A stretch of DNA of 64,000 nucleotides from Alnus glutinosa (lineage: Eukaryota; Streptophyta; Magnoliopsida; Fagales; Betulaceae): assembly GCF_958979055.1 (NCBI RefSeq), contig NC_084891.1, positions 23,128,001 to 23,192,000 of the forward strand. Reading direction: 5' to 3'. Under the pieces are notes generated by a model. The model was not told the origin of the DNA, did no database searches, and saw only the letters and a list, made by a program, of their open reading frames with translations. This document shows, one piece after another, positions 37,816-50,646 of this stretch. The translations under genes were made by a program, and so were the position numbers. Position 1 is the first letter of the stretch, and each line of letters opens with the position of its first letter.

Positions 37816-38050
37816 TTTTTTTTTTTTTTTTTTGAAGTGAATTCTCTGGATTTCATTCAAATAAATCAAATCATACGTCTATCAGCAATTACAATATAAT
37901 GGAGAAGTATCGGGTACTCTTCCATCCAAATTTTCTCTTCAGAATTCAGAATAGTTGCTTTCGCCAACAGTTGTATCCCCATTTGTTTCTCTTCTTGTAT
38001 GCACCACAAACCGTGATTGGAAGCTAGACAAAATAATCTTTGAGTCCTCA
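37816..38050 (-). mobile_element. possible 3' end of a truncated retroelement
   Basis: A T-run (37816-37833) followed by GAAGTGAATTCTCTGGATTT would be a 3' tail plus poly-A on the - strand. A 61-codon open frame (38051-37866) reading SNHGLWCIQEEKQMG has no family I can name. A truncated LINE or a processed gene fragment would look like this. Confidence 0.3.
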
Positions 38051-38699
38051 ATCAAATTGTCATATTGAAAGCAAAAAATAGTTTTAATTTTTTTTAATTT
38101 ATTATTATGTTTTTTTTTGTTTTTTTTTTTTAAAAAGAAAGAGCTATCGCCTATTGCACTTACATATCAATCATAATTTACACTTAAAAGGTGGTCCATT
38201 CATAGTATTTACTTGAAATGTTCTCCCTCGCACCTTGGCTTTGGACCTTTGGTAATGATTAATCCCATACACGGACATGGGTTCCCTTAAAATGATGATG
38301 AAAGAAAATAAATAAATAAATGAAGGACAAACCTTTTTCTAACCAATTTGGAGATGAAACCCAATCAACAATAGGGTGCACAGATTGTGGGATTCATGCA
38401 TATCTTAAATTGGCACACCTATTTAAATATCGATTTAGTTTAACAGTTTTAAAACGTATGATTTAAAAAAATAACAATTTCAAAATGCAGTTAATAAAAA
38501 TGTAATTTTTAAAAAAATATAGTTAAATGTTTAGTAAAATCGATAAAAGAAGGTTGTTTCTTTTGTATAGGGAAAACATGGTTTGATCTTTAAAATCGGA
38601 TTTTTTTAAAAAAAATTGCTTGCCAATTGTATAAAAACGTGAATTTTTTTTTTTAAGTTTTTAAACCATTTTTTTTTTCAAACGCACTATCAAACATAA

Positions 38700-38998
38700 C
38701 CTTTATATTGGCCATTTTTGGCAACCAACCTTTTCTCATCTCTCCTTATATTCACTTTTTTAAAAAAAGAAAAAAAGAAAAAAGAAAAATCATTTTAAAA
38801 CTTTAACTTTTTTCACTTTTTATATCACATAAATCATTTTGTATTATTATTCAAATAAAAAAACATACTACAAAACATTTTTTTTTTCTTTACTTTTTCA
38901 TACAAATTCTTTTTACTTTATATCACATCAATCACTTCTTAATTCTTACTGCCACTCAAAAAAAAATTACGTCAATAATATTTATCAAACACACCCAT
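38700..38998. mobile_element. MITE family M4, copy 2
   Basis: The core blocks TTTATATCACATAAATCATT, AAACATACTACAAAACA and CTTTATATCACATCAATCAC line up with the copies at 36588 and 39560. The start has TTTTTGGCAACC and the end TATCAAACACACCC. Confidence 0.65.
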
Positions 38999-39262
38999 TA
39001 ATTTTGATTAAAAACGCTTGTTTTACCTATGAAACAGTGAGTCAAAAGTACTCTAAGAGCATTCTTAGTAGTTTCACCAAATTTTACTGAGCCAAAATAG
39101 TAAAAAAAAAAAGATTATTTTCCTCTATTTTAGCCATTCGTTTTTTTTTAAAACACATATAGCAGCTTCACCATTTTAGCCATCTACCATCACTATTCTA
39201 TTTAAATAATATTTTTCAAAAGTGAGGTTGTGTGTGATATATAACAGAGAAATTAAAAAAAC

Positions 39263-39300
<38 letters not shown>

Positions 39301-39559
39301 AAATTGGGTAGTTTTTTAATGATTTGGTGAGTGAATAGTTAGTGAGCACAGTTCACTCACCAAATTGGTGAGGCTGTTGAGGACTGATTTTGTACAATTT
39401 TAACAAATTAACTCATCAAAATAGAAAAAAAAAAAAAACTATTTTAATGTGCCTACTAAAAATGCTCTAAGTGCATTATCTATAAAAACAAAATCAATAG
39501 TACGGAGAATGTTGTTAGTTCATTTTGAATTAGTAATGCTTAAAGATATTTAAGAACCT

Positions 39560-39836
39560 AAGGCCCTTTTTGGCAACCCCCTCGACCCTCCCCTCCCATT
39601 TCTTTTATTTTCACTTCTCTAAAAAAATATCAACTTCAAAACATTCTTAACTTTTTTCACTTTTTAATATCACATTAACGATTTTTTATTATTATTTAAA
39701 TAAAAAAAATTACTACAATACAATTTTTTTTTATTTTTTTAAATAAATTATTTATATTTTATATCACATCAATTATTTTTTATAATAAATAATAAAAAAA
39801 AAATCCGGTACGAGGGTTATCAAACGGGACCTTAAA
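39560..39836. mobile_element. MITE family M4, copy 3
   Basis: This is the clearest copy for its ends: AAGGCCCTTTTTGGCAAC on the left and GTTATCAAACGGGACCTT on the right are inverse complements with three mismatches. The core matches the other two copies (ATTACTACAATACAA, TATATCACATCAATTAT). It is non-coding. The GGCCCGTTTGGCAA-type end resembles small hAT-like MITEs of plants. Confidence 0.7.
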
Positions 39837-40109
39837 TCAAATGCATAATGTGGTTGCCTCTTCGTACGGGAAGTAACAGATTTCTGAGCTTATAATTGGT
39901 TTCAAATTCCCATGAACAACTTTAAAAAGGGTTGGTTGGGAGTCTTGGGACTTTTGGTCAATTCTAGGTAAGAAAAAACTAACCCTTATGGACTGTTTGT
40001 TGGACACCATATCATCATTAACAAACTAGTGCGAAATTAATGGACACTCAATATTCTTCCTGTGTTTCAGAAAATAATAATAATAAATCACTCTAATAAT
40101 TCTTGCTTT

Positions 40110-40159
<50 letters not shown>

Positions 40160-42096
40160 CAAAATCCTTTTAGTATTGAGTAGTTAGCATTTAGGATTTT
40201 GTTGTTTGTTTGTTTCCTTATAACCCTTGTTCGCTTCTATTAACAACGATAAGAAAATACTCATGTGACAATGTTTATGTTCTCAAATATTAGCTCTCCT
40301 AAAAACCTTAATTAATTATTATTATTATTTTTAAAAAAAATAACTTGCATAATATGTACTTGATAGTTACCAAAAAGAAGTAATTGTTACATCATTTTTT
40401 GTAAACCAAATTCTGTCAGCCTCAATCTTAGGATTCTTTTGCATATTTCACCTTTACTCAAACATTTTAATAAGTGGATTTTCACTGTAGTTCTTGAATT
40501 ATTTCTCCCATTGGATGGACTTGGGCGTACCTAATGGCCCTAAACATCACCTCATCACCACTCCTTCCTTTCCTTTTTCGGTAGTCAACTTTTTTTTTTT
40601 CGTAATTCCAAAAAACGGAAAAAAAAAAAAAAAAAAAAGAGAGCATAAAAATCCGAGTAATGTCTTCTATTTTAGTCTTGTACCATTAGATTAAGGATAA
40701 AAATTAACTACAAATTAGTCTAATAAAATGATACGTGTCTCTTTTATCATTCGAGAATCACATATTTCTTTAATAGTAAGGGTTTTTCACATGTTTTTTT
40801 AATAATATTAATAAAAAAATATGTCACTTTATTAGACTGATTTATAACTAATTGCTACAAATCGACTTGTAACTAATTTGTGTCGTTCAATTAATATGAT
40901 AGTGTTTATCAGCTTTTAGGTCATATATTATTAAAAAAATTTAAAAATTTAAAAATTAATCAACACGGCCACCTTAATTCAGTGATAATGATGTGATGAA
41001 GTTTGTCTGGTATGCTACTTTGTGACTTTTTATAGTTTCCTTCACTTGAAATTTGAAAAGGAGTTTTTTTCTTCTTCTCATAATTTATTAGGAAATCGAA
41101 ACGTCCGATTTGCCAGCACGGTGGGGGATTATCTTGTCTAACGGATAACTTTATCATTACGTCACATATAGAGTATAAAAAAATCGAATATATTCCTTTC
41201 CTACTACTAGGTTAGAGGACGGAAATACCCCTGGTCAATTACATCCCTACCCTTTTTATTTTCTATAATCACGGTTCACGGCCTACTTTTTCCCGGCATG
41301 GAAATTTGGATGAAGAAGAAAAAAGAGGGAACGATCTGAAATGTCATGATCGATGCCCATTCACAACACGTGAAACTTTTTCTCGACATGCCCCACGAAT
41401 GAAGCATCTGGGATTGGAATTCTCAGTGGCTCACATGGGAGGGTGGAAACTGGAAAGCCAAACATGATATGTTTCATCACTTTCATGCTAATTTGTGTTT
41501 CTCGGAGAAGCTGTGCCAAAAAAGAGCAGCTCCAGCCTCCAGCCTCCAGCCTCCAGCCTCCGGCTCCTACAAAAATATCACAATTTTGCTTTGCAAGCTT
41601 GCTTTGACCAGCCTAAATTAATGGAGGTTCACGGGTATCTTAGTAACTTTACCAAGTTTAATAATAAACACAGCTTTTATTTTCTTTTTTCTTTTGTTGC
41701 CTCGGTTATGCAAAGACTAAAGGCCATGTCTCTTTGGGGTTAAATGTTTTTCATGAAAACATTTTTGAGCATTTGATTAGTACAAAAAAAAATTAATAAA
41801 TATCTATTATTATTTTTATATAATTTGAGGAGTTGCGAGAAAAAAGAAAAACGGCAAAGAAGATCCCGGGATATGGGAGGAACCAAGAATTTTAGTGAAT
41901 TTGGGGGGGAGGGTTTGATGCCTCCTAAGCATAAGCTAGTTCCACCCTACAGACGAAGAGAATGCATGAGAATAGAAGACTAATTGGGATTCAGATTCAA
42001 TGCTTGCAATTTGAGCAGACAATTGTGAGACGACTTTTGTAGGGCCAACTTGTTTAGGAAGGTAAGCCCCATAAAGGTTCATCTCAAAATAGCCCG
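39837..42096. other. intergenic DNA with simple repeats
   Basis: No intact gene is supported. A (TA)n tract lies at 40112-40156. A 7-bp minisatellite (CAGCCTC, about four copies) lies at 41531-41566. Homopolymers near 40588-40638 explain the Phe/Lys-rich open frame there. The stretch 41270-41480 is less AT-rich and carries an ACACGTGA G-box-like site near 41367, but no gene follows on the + strand. Confidence 0.55.
40706..40851. mobile_element. small inverted-repeat element
   Basis: The left arm AAATTAGTCTAATAAAATGA and the right arm TCACTTTATTAGACTGATTT are inverse complements with few mismatches across a spacer of about 80 bp. It is non-coding and its ends are approximate. Confidence 0.55.
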
Positions 42097-42097
42097 C
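41936..42097 (-). pseudogene. orphan terminal exon or gene fragment
   Basis: A 53-codon frame with stop follows a good splice acceptor (TGCTCTTCCACAG) at 42098-42099. It begins AGYFEMNLYGAYLPKQVGPT, continues KVVSQLSAQIASIE and ends SSSVGWN. Its balanced amino-acid content and normal codon use differ from the surrounding AT-rich noise, so it looks like a real last exon. I do not recognise the family. No matching upstream exon is visible on the - strand before the DUF4057 promoter, so it is more likely a fragment carried here by a transposon or left by gene loss. Confidence 0.35.
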
Positions 42098-43004
42098 CTG
42101 TGGAAGAGCAGCAAAAAATGATTTACGCAAATAAAAAGTGTAAACCATTTTCCATCTCATTATGTTGTTTTTTTTTTTTATTAATTGATAATATTTTTTT
42201 AGGTTAACTAATATTTTATATAGTGGCAAATATTCAAAAATAAGAAAATTCTTTTCTAAAAAATATTTTATGTTGAGACATGGTGAATTTTATTAATTAC
42301 ACAAGTTTTTTTGTATAACAATATATTATCACTTTGGATGGGTTTTCAAGTGTTTAAAGATCGGAATCAAATCAATTTTCGCTGCAAATTAAAAAATTAT
42401 TAAAAAAGAAGAAGAAAAAAAAGGGGTGACCAGTTAAGTTTTTATAATTTTAAAAATATAACTATAATTTTAAAAATTAAACTGTAAGTTTATTAAATAT
42501 TTAACTTCATTTTTAAAATTAAATTTTGAAATTGCATTTTTAATATAATCCAAACGGACATTATTAAAGATAAACGGGCCCCCTTTAATTTCGCAAAATG
42601 TGTATACAACTTTTACAAAATCACGCAGGTTAAGGAGGAGGATGACTTTTTATAATGTCAAATCGAAATTTAAGAAGGGTAGTTTGGGTACCCGAGGAGG
42701 GACACCACAGTAAATGGAAATAAATCTTCTTTAATAACCGGCATGTGGCGGTTCAACCGGTGCACATGCCGGCCATGGAAAGAAAACACATCAGCGAGGC
42801 GGTACAAAGATTCAAATTTTAGAGGAAGAGAGAGAGAGAGAGAGAGAGTCAAGTGTTAAAAAAATAATATATTTTTTTTTAAAAAAAATAAAATATCATC
42901 ATTTCTTTGGTTTTAAACAGAAGAAGAGTAGCTACTACTCCTAGGCCTACAAAACTCCCTTTGAATCCACACATCGGCAGAAGCAACAAAAGCAAGCGAA
43001 GGAG

Positions 43005-43010
43005 TATAAA
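43005..43010 (+). promoter_or_regulatory. possible TATA box of the DUF4057 gene
   Basis: TATAAA lies about 340 bp upstream of the start codon, followed by a purine- and C/T-rich leader that contains no ATG before 43344. A (GA)n run sits further upstream near 42830-42848. Confidence 0.4.
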
Positions 43011-43343
43011 GCAAAGCATAGAAAGTTCCAGATCAGGCGGAGGTCATTGTCGTCATTTTGCAGCGACCCCATAGCTGCCTGAAGCGAGAGGGTGTGAGCG
43101 AGAGAGAACACGGGTGCTTTTTAGAGAGACTTGGGGACGAGGAGAAAGAAAAATTCCCCCCCTTTCATTTCCTTTCCTTCAATCTTCGATAGCAAAACAA
43201 ACAACTAACCATACTCGAACTGGTTTTTTGCTTTACTTATCAATTCGGGGAAGTGGGTTATTTTTATTTTTATTTTTTATTTTTATTATTCTTCTTTTCT
43301 GGTGTGAGTCGAAGAAGAAAAATAACAGATAATAGTGATAAGA

Positions 43344-46155
43344 ATGGAGAGGACCACACCGGTGAGGAAGCCGCACACGTCCACAGCAGATCTGCTCACT
43401 TGGTCCGAGAATCCTCAGGCCGATTCTCCCGCCGTTGGCTCCGCAGCTTCTCGTTCCGCCACGCGCTCGCACCAGGTAGCGATTCTAATGTTTTGTTCCT
43501 TTTTTTGGCTTCCGAAAATCTTGTTTGCTGATTTGGAAATTGGTTGGTTTGGTTTTGTGGGGGAAAATTTTAGCCGTCGGATGGGATCCGTAAGGTGGTA
43601 TTCGGAGGTCAGGTAACGGATGAGGAGGTTGAGAGCTTAAACAAACGGTGAGATCTGCCTCTGCTTCAGCTTATTCTTCTCTTCACTTTTTTTGCAAGCT
43701 TCTTCACATTTTCATTTGTTTCACAATTAAGTCCACTTAGCTAAAAGCTTTCTTTTCTTTTCTTTTCTTTTTTTTTAAGAAAAGAATCATTATTTTAGAA
43801 TTTAGTTTTTGCCCTCCATTGATCTCGGTTTTCACCAAGTTCGCTTACTTTTCACAATTTCAGATTTTTTAAACTTAAGTTAGACTCTGTATTCCGGTGA
43901 TCTTTTCAATAAACGTGATTGATCTACTCAATGATCTGTGATCGATCTACTTATTTGCACGGTGAATTTGAAAGAATTATTCAAATTCGCTCTCTCTCTG
44001 AATTATGATGCGGGTCCTTTAAAATAAAGAATTTTCTGAATCCATTGAATTGAAACGTAATGTTTCGGACCCCGAATGTTCGGATCTTATGTAACAGCTA
44101 GATTCCTTTTACGAACAGACTAGGAGTTGATGGCTTCTCATGCTTCACGTACCCATTTGGTTGCATTTTGTTTCCGGCGAGAGAGATCTTTTTCTAATGT
44201 TTATAACTAAGTAGACCTTTTCATTGATTAGAATTGGGTTCTGAAACTTGTTATTAGGAAATAGTTCGGGAACCCATTTTTGTGAAAATCCCACATCCTC
44301 TGCTAAACTTTTTGGGAATTGAGGAAAATTAGAAGAAAATCTTTTTAGTAAGCAAATTCCATGTCCGGATTTATGAGTTGATTATCTGCTACATTTATTG
44401 GTTCTCAACGCTTTACAAAAACATCCATATTCTTAAGTCCTAGAGCTTTGTTCTTTTTTTTGCATCGAACTTCTCATTAGAAATTTGATGCCCCAGACTG
44501 CTTTAGGACTTGATGCAGGCCGCTATTTTCTAATTGCCTAATCCTGGTCAATTGTGGGAGTACTTCCAATCAGAATATAAATTACTTTCTATGATGTGTT
44601 TGGACGTCCTGTTAATTTTGAAAAAAGAAATTTCTGTTTTACTTGACATTTGAAAGCGTTTACTTGTGTTGGGACCATTGGTCCATTAGAATCAATGGTA
44701 GTTATCATATCTATTTTGAGATCAGTTTCATGTATTTTTGAAGTGACCCACCATCCTTCTCTTTTACAAACATTGATGTAATGTTATGTATAGGATACTG
44801 TACGATTTAATTTATGCCCATTGATTATTCGGTTGGCCCATTTTTGTGGCCAATTGTTAGTGCCAGAAATGGATAAGATGTCAAGGATACTGAGAGGTTT
44901 GGTGAAGAAGAAGCAGAATATTCAAAAGATTATTTTCCTCTCTTCCTTGTGCAGTAATCATGTTTCTTCTCTGATACTGCAATATTTGATATAAATGGAG
45001 GAAAGAATCTCTAATCAACTCTTCCATTACTTGATATAGGAAACCTTGTTCAGGGTATAAAATGAAGGAGATGACTGGTAGTGGCATATTTAATGGAGAA
45101 AAAGATACAGAAGAATCTGGCGATGCCAACTCTGCTGTGACTAACAAAACAGGAATACGCATGTACCAGGTATCTATCATTTCTTGTTGATCTCAATTCT
45201 ATGAAAATCTGGATCTCTTTCTCTATATTGACTTGTATGTAATTGGTTGGAATTGCCAGCAAGCGATTGCCGGAATTAGCCATATCTCATTTAGTGAGGA
45301 AGAGAGCGTTTCTCCCAAAAAGCCTACTACTTTGCCGGAGGTTGCAAAGCAGCGTGAGCTGAGTGGAACCCTGGAAAGTGAGGATGCAAAGTTGAAGAAG
45401 CAGCTTTCTGACGCGAAGTGCAAGGAGCTTAGTGGACATGACATCTTTGCACCCCCTCCCGAAATCTTACCTCGGCCAGTAACTGCTCGCACATTGGACT
45501 TGAAAGGAAGCATAGAAATAGGAGAACCTGCCACACAAAATGTACGCACTTCTGTTAAAGTTTCCAACTTGAGTAAATACACAAGTTTATATACACACAC
45601 ACACACACACACCTCATATAATGAGTTCAGAGGAGCAGAGTTTTAGCATATGCATATCACAAGTATATATTGCATGGCACAGAGAGTACGTTTTCATCCA
45701 CATATGTCAGCCCTCCAGCTCACAATTTTCTCTTTCAGATTCTTCTTTCTTGATAAGCATGTCGTATGTTCTGTTCTTTGCCATGAACAGCTTATTACTA
45801 CAGAGTGAATTTAAAGAATTAGAATTTTGGTCTACATAATTGAAAGATCTAATGGGTTCCTATTTCTGGATTTAATTCATAGCCTTCTGGAGGTCAGAGC
45901 AATATCATGCCGGATGAGGAACCTGCTATGAAGACAGCGAAGAAAATATATAAAGAGAAATTTGCGGCACTGTCCGGGAATGACATATTCAAGGGTGACG
46001 TTCCTCCATCATCCGGCGAGAAACCACTGAGTACGGCAAAATTGCGAGAGATCAGTGGGAATGACATCTTTGCGGATGGGAAGGCAGAGTCTCGAGACTA
46101 TCTAGGTGGTGTACGCAAGCCTCCTGGGGGCGAGAGCAGCATCGCCTTGGTTTAA
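43344..46155 (+). CDS. DUF4057 / HN1-like protein (At1g78150-like)
   Basis: Exons 43344-43475, 43574-43647, 45040-45169, 45260-45541 and 45883-46155 join in phase to 296 aa. The start MERTTPVRKPHTSTADLLTW is the family hallmark. Next come FGGQVTDEEVESLNKRKPCS, then SPKKPTTLPEVAKQRELSGT, and the end YLGGVRKPPGGESSIALV. A short motif of the form SG-x-D/G-I-F occurs four times: MTGSGIF, LSGHDIF, LSGNDIF and ISGNDIF. The protein is hydrophilic, probably disordered, and has no membrane span or signal peptide. The family (DUF4057) is plant-specific, with a distant likeness to animal HN1/Jupiter proteins. Some databases label it a lysine methyltransferase, but no such domain is visible. Its cellular role is unknown. 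Intron 4 carries an (AC)n run. Confidence 0.95.
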
Positions 46156-47094
46156 CTTGCTTTAGGTCTAACACTCAAGTTCTGTTACCTGGGCGTCTGG
46201 TTTTGTTTTAGTCCTAGTGCGGACGTGTTATTATTCTATATTATTTGACCTTGCATTCTGGGTTTCGGGAGTTGTCGTCTTAGGTTTTAACGTGTCGGCC
46301 AGAAACTATGGACTACGTGCTAAATTAATTGGGTTGTATGTCCATATATTCTTGTGTTTTTTTGTTTTCTTTCTCTCTTTTGTTCTGCTTGTCTTAATGA
46401 AGCGCTTGGGCTGTTGTTACCAGGTTAAATTTTATCAGAGTATGTTTGTGTCATTCTGATTCTTCTGCTTCTGCCATTTTCTTTCCTAGAGAGAGAGAGA
46501 GAGAGAGATCTTTGTGGGAAAGATGGACGGAGAGCAAAACGGTTAAAGTGGAGGTGTCAGACTGGCACTAGGAGGGAGGGTAGCCGTAGGAGTAGGTGCA
46601 CTCATAAAGGCAGAGCTGTCGAACTGTCAAAGCCGTTGGCTGCGGACAGTAGGCGTCTTGGACTCGGTACTACCCATTTCGTTCTTTAAGACTTAACCAA
46701 AAACAAAAAAGAAAAAGGACTACGATTTTGAAGGGTCTGAGGTGGCTAGGAGAATATGATCGAGGGGCCATTGTAACGTGTCTAAACGAGGCCACTATGG
46801 ACTGCCACTCATTCTTTTTGGTGCGGCCGCCGCCTCTTGCCGGCTTCACCAGATCGAGCTTACGCCTGGTTCTAGTTACGTGTCACACCTAATTTGGACC
46901 TATCTGAGCAAGCCTTTAAGGATTGGTTTGTGCCGCACCAGATGCTAGCCTCTTTCATCAGCAAATCAAACTGACTTCAACGGATATCAAGGTCGAACTC
47001 ACACTCAGTTTCTAGTTGTTGCCACACTGGATCTCTTCAGAAAAATAAAAAAATAAAAATTAAACTTGAGTCTGAGAGAATGTTAAAAATACAT
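46156..47094. other. 3' region of DUF4057 gene and intergenic DNA
   Basis: The first 300 bp should be 3' UTR, with AATGAA-like signals near 46396. A (GA)n run lies at 46490-46508. From 46520 to 47040 base composition is more even than in the flanks, but I found no protein, RNA or transposon signature. Confidence 0.5.
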
Positions 47095-47257
47095 GAGTGA
47101 TGCAAAATGCAAGACTCTTATCCCCGATATATGATAGGGCTTTTAAAATTATTATTAGATTAAATTTTAATATTGATTAATCTCAAATCCAAATGGAATT
47201 TTAAAAGTCATGTCACATATGGGGATAAGAGTATTGCATATAGCAATAGCATTACTC
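47095..47257. mobile_element. MITE family M3, copy
   Basis: The left end GAGTGATGCAAAATGCAAGA with CTCTTATCCCC and the right end GGGGATAAGAGTATTGCATA with GCATTACTC are inverse complements over about 40 bp with few changes. It is 163 bp long and non-coding. The outer element at 31690-32027 has the same arms. Confidence 0.8.
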
Positions 47258-47345
47258 TAAATATATATTTTCCATATTGAGTTGATATTGAAATATTCTC
47301 CCTTTAAGCTTATTGTAATCATATCTTAGCACAGTTTTCCTAGAA

Positions 47346-47516
47346 AGAGTAATACTATTTAGTAGACTGATATACAACTACCATACAACTTGATATGACA
47401 GTGAAAATCAACTATTAAATCAACATTGGTTAAAAAAAAAAAAAGGTTAATTTTTACTATCACATCATCTCGGTTATATGACAATCGTACAACAGTTTAC
47501 TAAATGACATTATTCT
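47346..47516. mobile_element. MITE family M5, copy 1
   Basis: The left arm AGAGTAATACTATTTAGTAG and the right arm TTTACTAAATGACATTATTC are inverse. Inside, GACAGTGAAAATCAAC and ATGACAATCGTACAAC match the copies at 56616 and 58664. It is 171 bp long and non-coding. Confidence 0.8.
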
Positions 47517-47902
47517 TCCTACAAATAGGAACTTTTGTATTGTAAACATTATAAGTTAATGAGAGCACATTGTAGCCTTTGAAAAAATTCACAATGGTGG
47601 AATACTTGTCCAACACCAAACCACACCACTCCACTATAATTCTTGTATCTTATATTTTATATAAAATTCTATGGTTAAATCTTGGTTACTTAGGAGGAGG
47701 GAAGAACAAGTTGTTCCCTCCTCCTCCCCTCTCTTCACTCTCCTCCCTCTCTTAATGCTGCCTTTGGTTCATTTTGGCTAGATAATTTTTTTTTCTAGCA
47801 CAATCTACTTTTTACAGGGTTTTATCCAACGCCTTGGACGATTTAATCATTATTCTCCAAAAAATGTAACCTCAGCCCATTCACCACCATCATTTCGCCT
47901 CC

Positions 47903-48433
47903 TTGGAGCCTTCACAACACCTCCTCGATCTGAATTTGACTTGGGTCTTACTTTTGACTTTTATTGAAGCTATATCTGTCGTCCTCGGTCAACCTCGCCA
48001 CCAACGCACCCCTCCACTATCTCCTTTGGCCTCCCCGCAACCCGTAGCCGTCTCACGCACCATCACGTCTCCTTCGCCTCTGCATCTAGTGCTACTTATT
48101 TTTGGGTTTGGATTCTTATTTATGCTATTTTTCAGTATTTCTAAAGCTCTAGTTGTGTTTTTGTTATTATATTTTTTTTTCTCCTTTTGTGTGATGTTTT
48201 TGAGTTTGAATCTCTCTAACCTTTTACAATCTCATCAGTTGGAGGAGATTCTTTGCTTTTGGAGATTGTTCTCCTGGATAATAGACCATGTTCTATGTTC
48301 TACAGTGCCTCGGTGCCTCCCCCGTCAACTTCTCCTTGGTGGTTATTGTCCTTACCTAACAAGGGTACGGGTAAGGTTGAAGGGTCTCTTAAAAGTCATG
48401 CATGTATTTGTGTCATCTGTTTTGGTGTTTTAG
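47903..48433 (+). other. 176-codon open frame, probably not a gene
   Basis: This is the longest unexplained open frame. It starts MEPSQHLLDLNLTWVLLLTF and has several Leu/Phe-rich segments in its middle. It shows no domain I know, its neighbouring frame at 48253-48480 is also open, and it ends next to a T-run (48459-48478). It could be a piece of a transposon. I rate it as coding only at low confidence. Confidence 0.15.
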
Positions 48434-48478
48434 CTACTTTACATGGCCCTTTTCTCAAATTTTTTTTTTTTTTTTTTT

Positions 48479-50460
48479 AACAATTTTGTCACTATTCATT
48501 CCGTAATTTGTTGAGGCACATAAGAAATTTCTGTCCCACGAAAAAAAAAAAAAAAAAAAAATCACAGCTATCCTAGAGATATGATTCTCTGCTATATAGA
48601 ATAGTTATATTTTTAATTATGTAAAATGTTATCAGAGAATCATATCTGGATTGCGACATGCACTATTGAAAGTCAAATATCATGACGCTGTAAAGCCTGT
48701 AATGCTGAAATAGATGTTTTGAAAGTCGGTCTCTCAAAAATATACCCAACCTTCAAAGCCGATTTATGAATGTGATTTACTGCTGGACCATACAATACAA
48801 ACAAAACATTGAAAACAACGTTTTTGTTCCTATAACTAAAAATGTTTACATATTATCTTTTTTGGCTTTTAACTTATACGTGGACTTCAACTCATAAAAG
48901 ATGGGGGGATCTCTTTTAAGGTTGAGATATACTTTATTTATTTATTTATTTTCTTTTAAAGAGGAAAGGGAAGAGGGGAGGGAAAGACCTTGAAAACAAC
49001 AAAAACAAAAAGGTTTGTTCCTCGCCGTATTATATATGATCTAACCATATAATATTTAATCTATATATATATATATATATATAAACATATAATATTTAAC
49101 CCAAATAAAGAGAAAAAAATGGTATAGTAATAAAAGCCTCCACAAACATATAAAGTTTTTTTTTTTTTTTTTTTTTTTGTTTAGCCATTCTTGTGTGACT
49201 TAAGACTAAAAAAGTACAGAAATTATCTGTCAATATGGAGAAAAGAAATTAAAGAAATTTGACTTTTTACGAAGGAAAAGAAAAAAGTTGGGGGAAAACT
49301 TGTTGCCAAACGGGCTCTTTTTATTATTATCTACAAAAAATTCAAAATTTACAAGAGATTTGCTTACTACGCAAGATATTATCTCATTTGTTTGTTTTCT
49401 AATAGCATTACTCTATGCAAGATAGATAAATGATATTTTTATATTTTTTATTTTTAAATTTATAGGACCCACATTTATAGATTCAATGATGAATTTAAAA
49501 CTTATTTGTATGTAAATGTAGAAGAGATATATAGGAGATGAAACTGTATCATTTTTCATGCAAAATATGGGCTTTTTTTTTCTTTTTTTTAGGAAAAAAA
49601 ATGCTAAGTTTCTCAATTTTTTTTTTCTAATAATTTTGGTTCCCAAATGATGACAGAGAACCAAAATTTTGGGAAAAAAAAAATCTAGAAAACCTAGCAT
49701 TTCTCAAATAAATAATAATAATAAAACCATTACTCTTTCTAATATGTGAAGAAGTTCCGAATCCCAACAAAATAAATAAATAAATAAATAAAGATAAAGA
49801 AAAAAAAAAGGTAAAGTATTAGAAACGTGGGAGGAAACAACTCCAAAACACACGTGTGCTGATCAATTACACACTTGATTAGTCATATAAAAGAAGGCAT
49901 GGATGATTGATATATATCCACACTCAATATCAGGACCGTTGAGACAATCAAAACTCATCGTGACCATTGGATTGCCCTCTCATCATCCAATATTCAATAT
50001 TTTTATTTTTTTTATTTTATATTTTTCATCCACAACAGAGTGCTTAAAATATTTAGATTGAGAGAGAGTCACGAAAATCAAGCTAAAGTGGTTAAGAAGA
50101 AGATAATCGTATAACAGAACAAACCAATCACAAGGAAGTTTAAAAAAATAATGATATCGGATTACATTTATATTCTAAAAAAAATTAAGAGAAATTTCCA
50201 TGTATGTATGAGTCTATGACCCTCTCTCTCTCTTTCTGTCTCTTTGCTTTTTCTGTGCATAGTGAGTGCGACACCCTCTTCACACTCCAGTTGCTCATTT
50301 TAATGGCGTGAGCGTCAAGGGTGACAGAACCGTACACCCCCCCACCCCAACATTGAAACGAACCGTCTGAGACCAAAACCCTCCACCTCTGTCTCGTTAT
50401 TTCTTTCCTTTTCACAAAAAACGCGCTACCAAATCGAATTCGATATGAGATTCATATGAG
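48479..50460. other. AT-rich intergenic DNA
   Basis: No gene is supported. It contains A and T homopolymers (48541-48560, 49157-49178), a (TA)n run (49062-49082) and an AAAT-type run near 49770-49790. The last 300 bp are the likely promoter and leader of the Pumilio gene, with a CTCTCTCTCT block near 50222-50235. Confidence 0.55.
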
Positions 50461-50646
50461 ATAAACACACCGTCACATCCCAAACGAGTTGTCGCGTGCT
50501 TGAGAGAAACACTCTGTAGTTCTTGTGATTTTAGCGTTTCCGAGTCCGTTCCTGATGTGGGTTTTTGGATTTTGAGTCATTTTCTTGTATTTTTTACATA
50601 TACTTTTCTTGTGTTTGTTTCTTTTTGTTTGGAAGAAAGAAAAAAA

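Noticed and set aside
43233..43616. Alternative overlapping frames around DUF4057 exon 1
   Set aside because: Only the frame starting at 43344 gives the family N-terminus and joins exon 2 in phase.
50500..50646. N-terminal extension of the Pumilio frame
   Set aside because: The upstream extension begins at TTG, not ATG, and its Cys/Phe-rich content looks like leader sequence; ATG 50647 is the first in-frame ATG.
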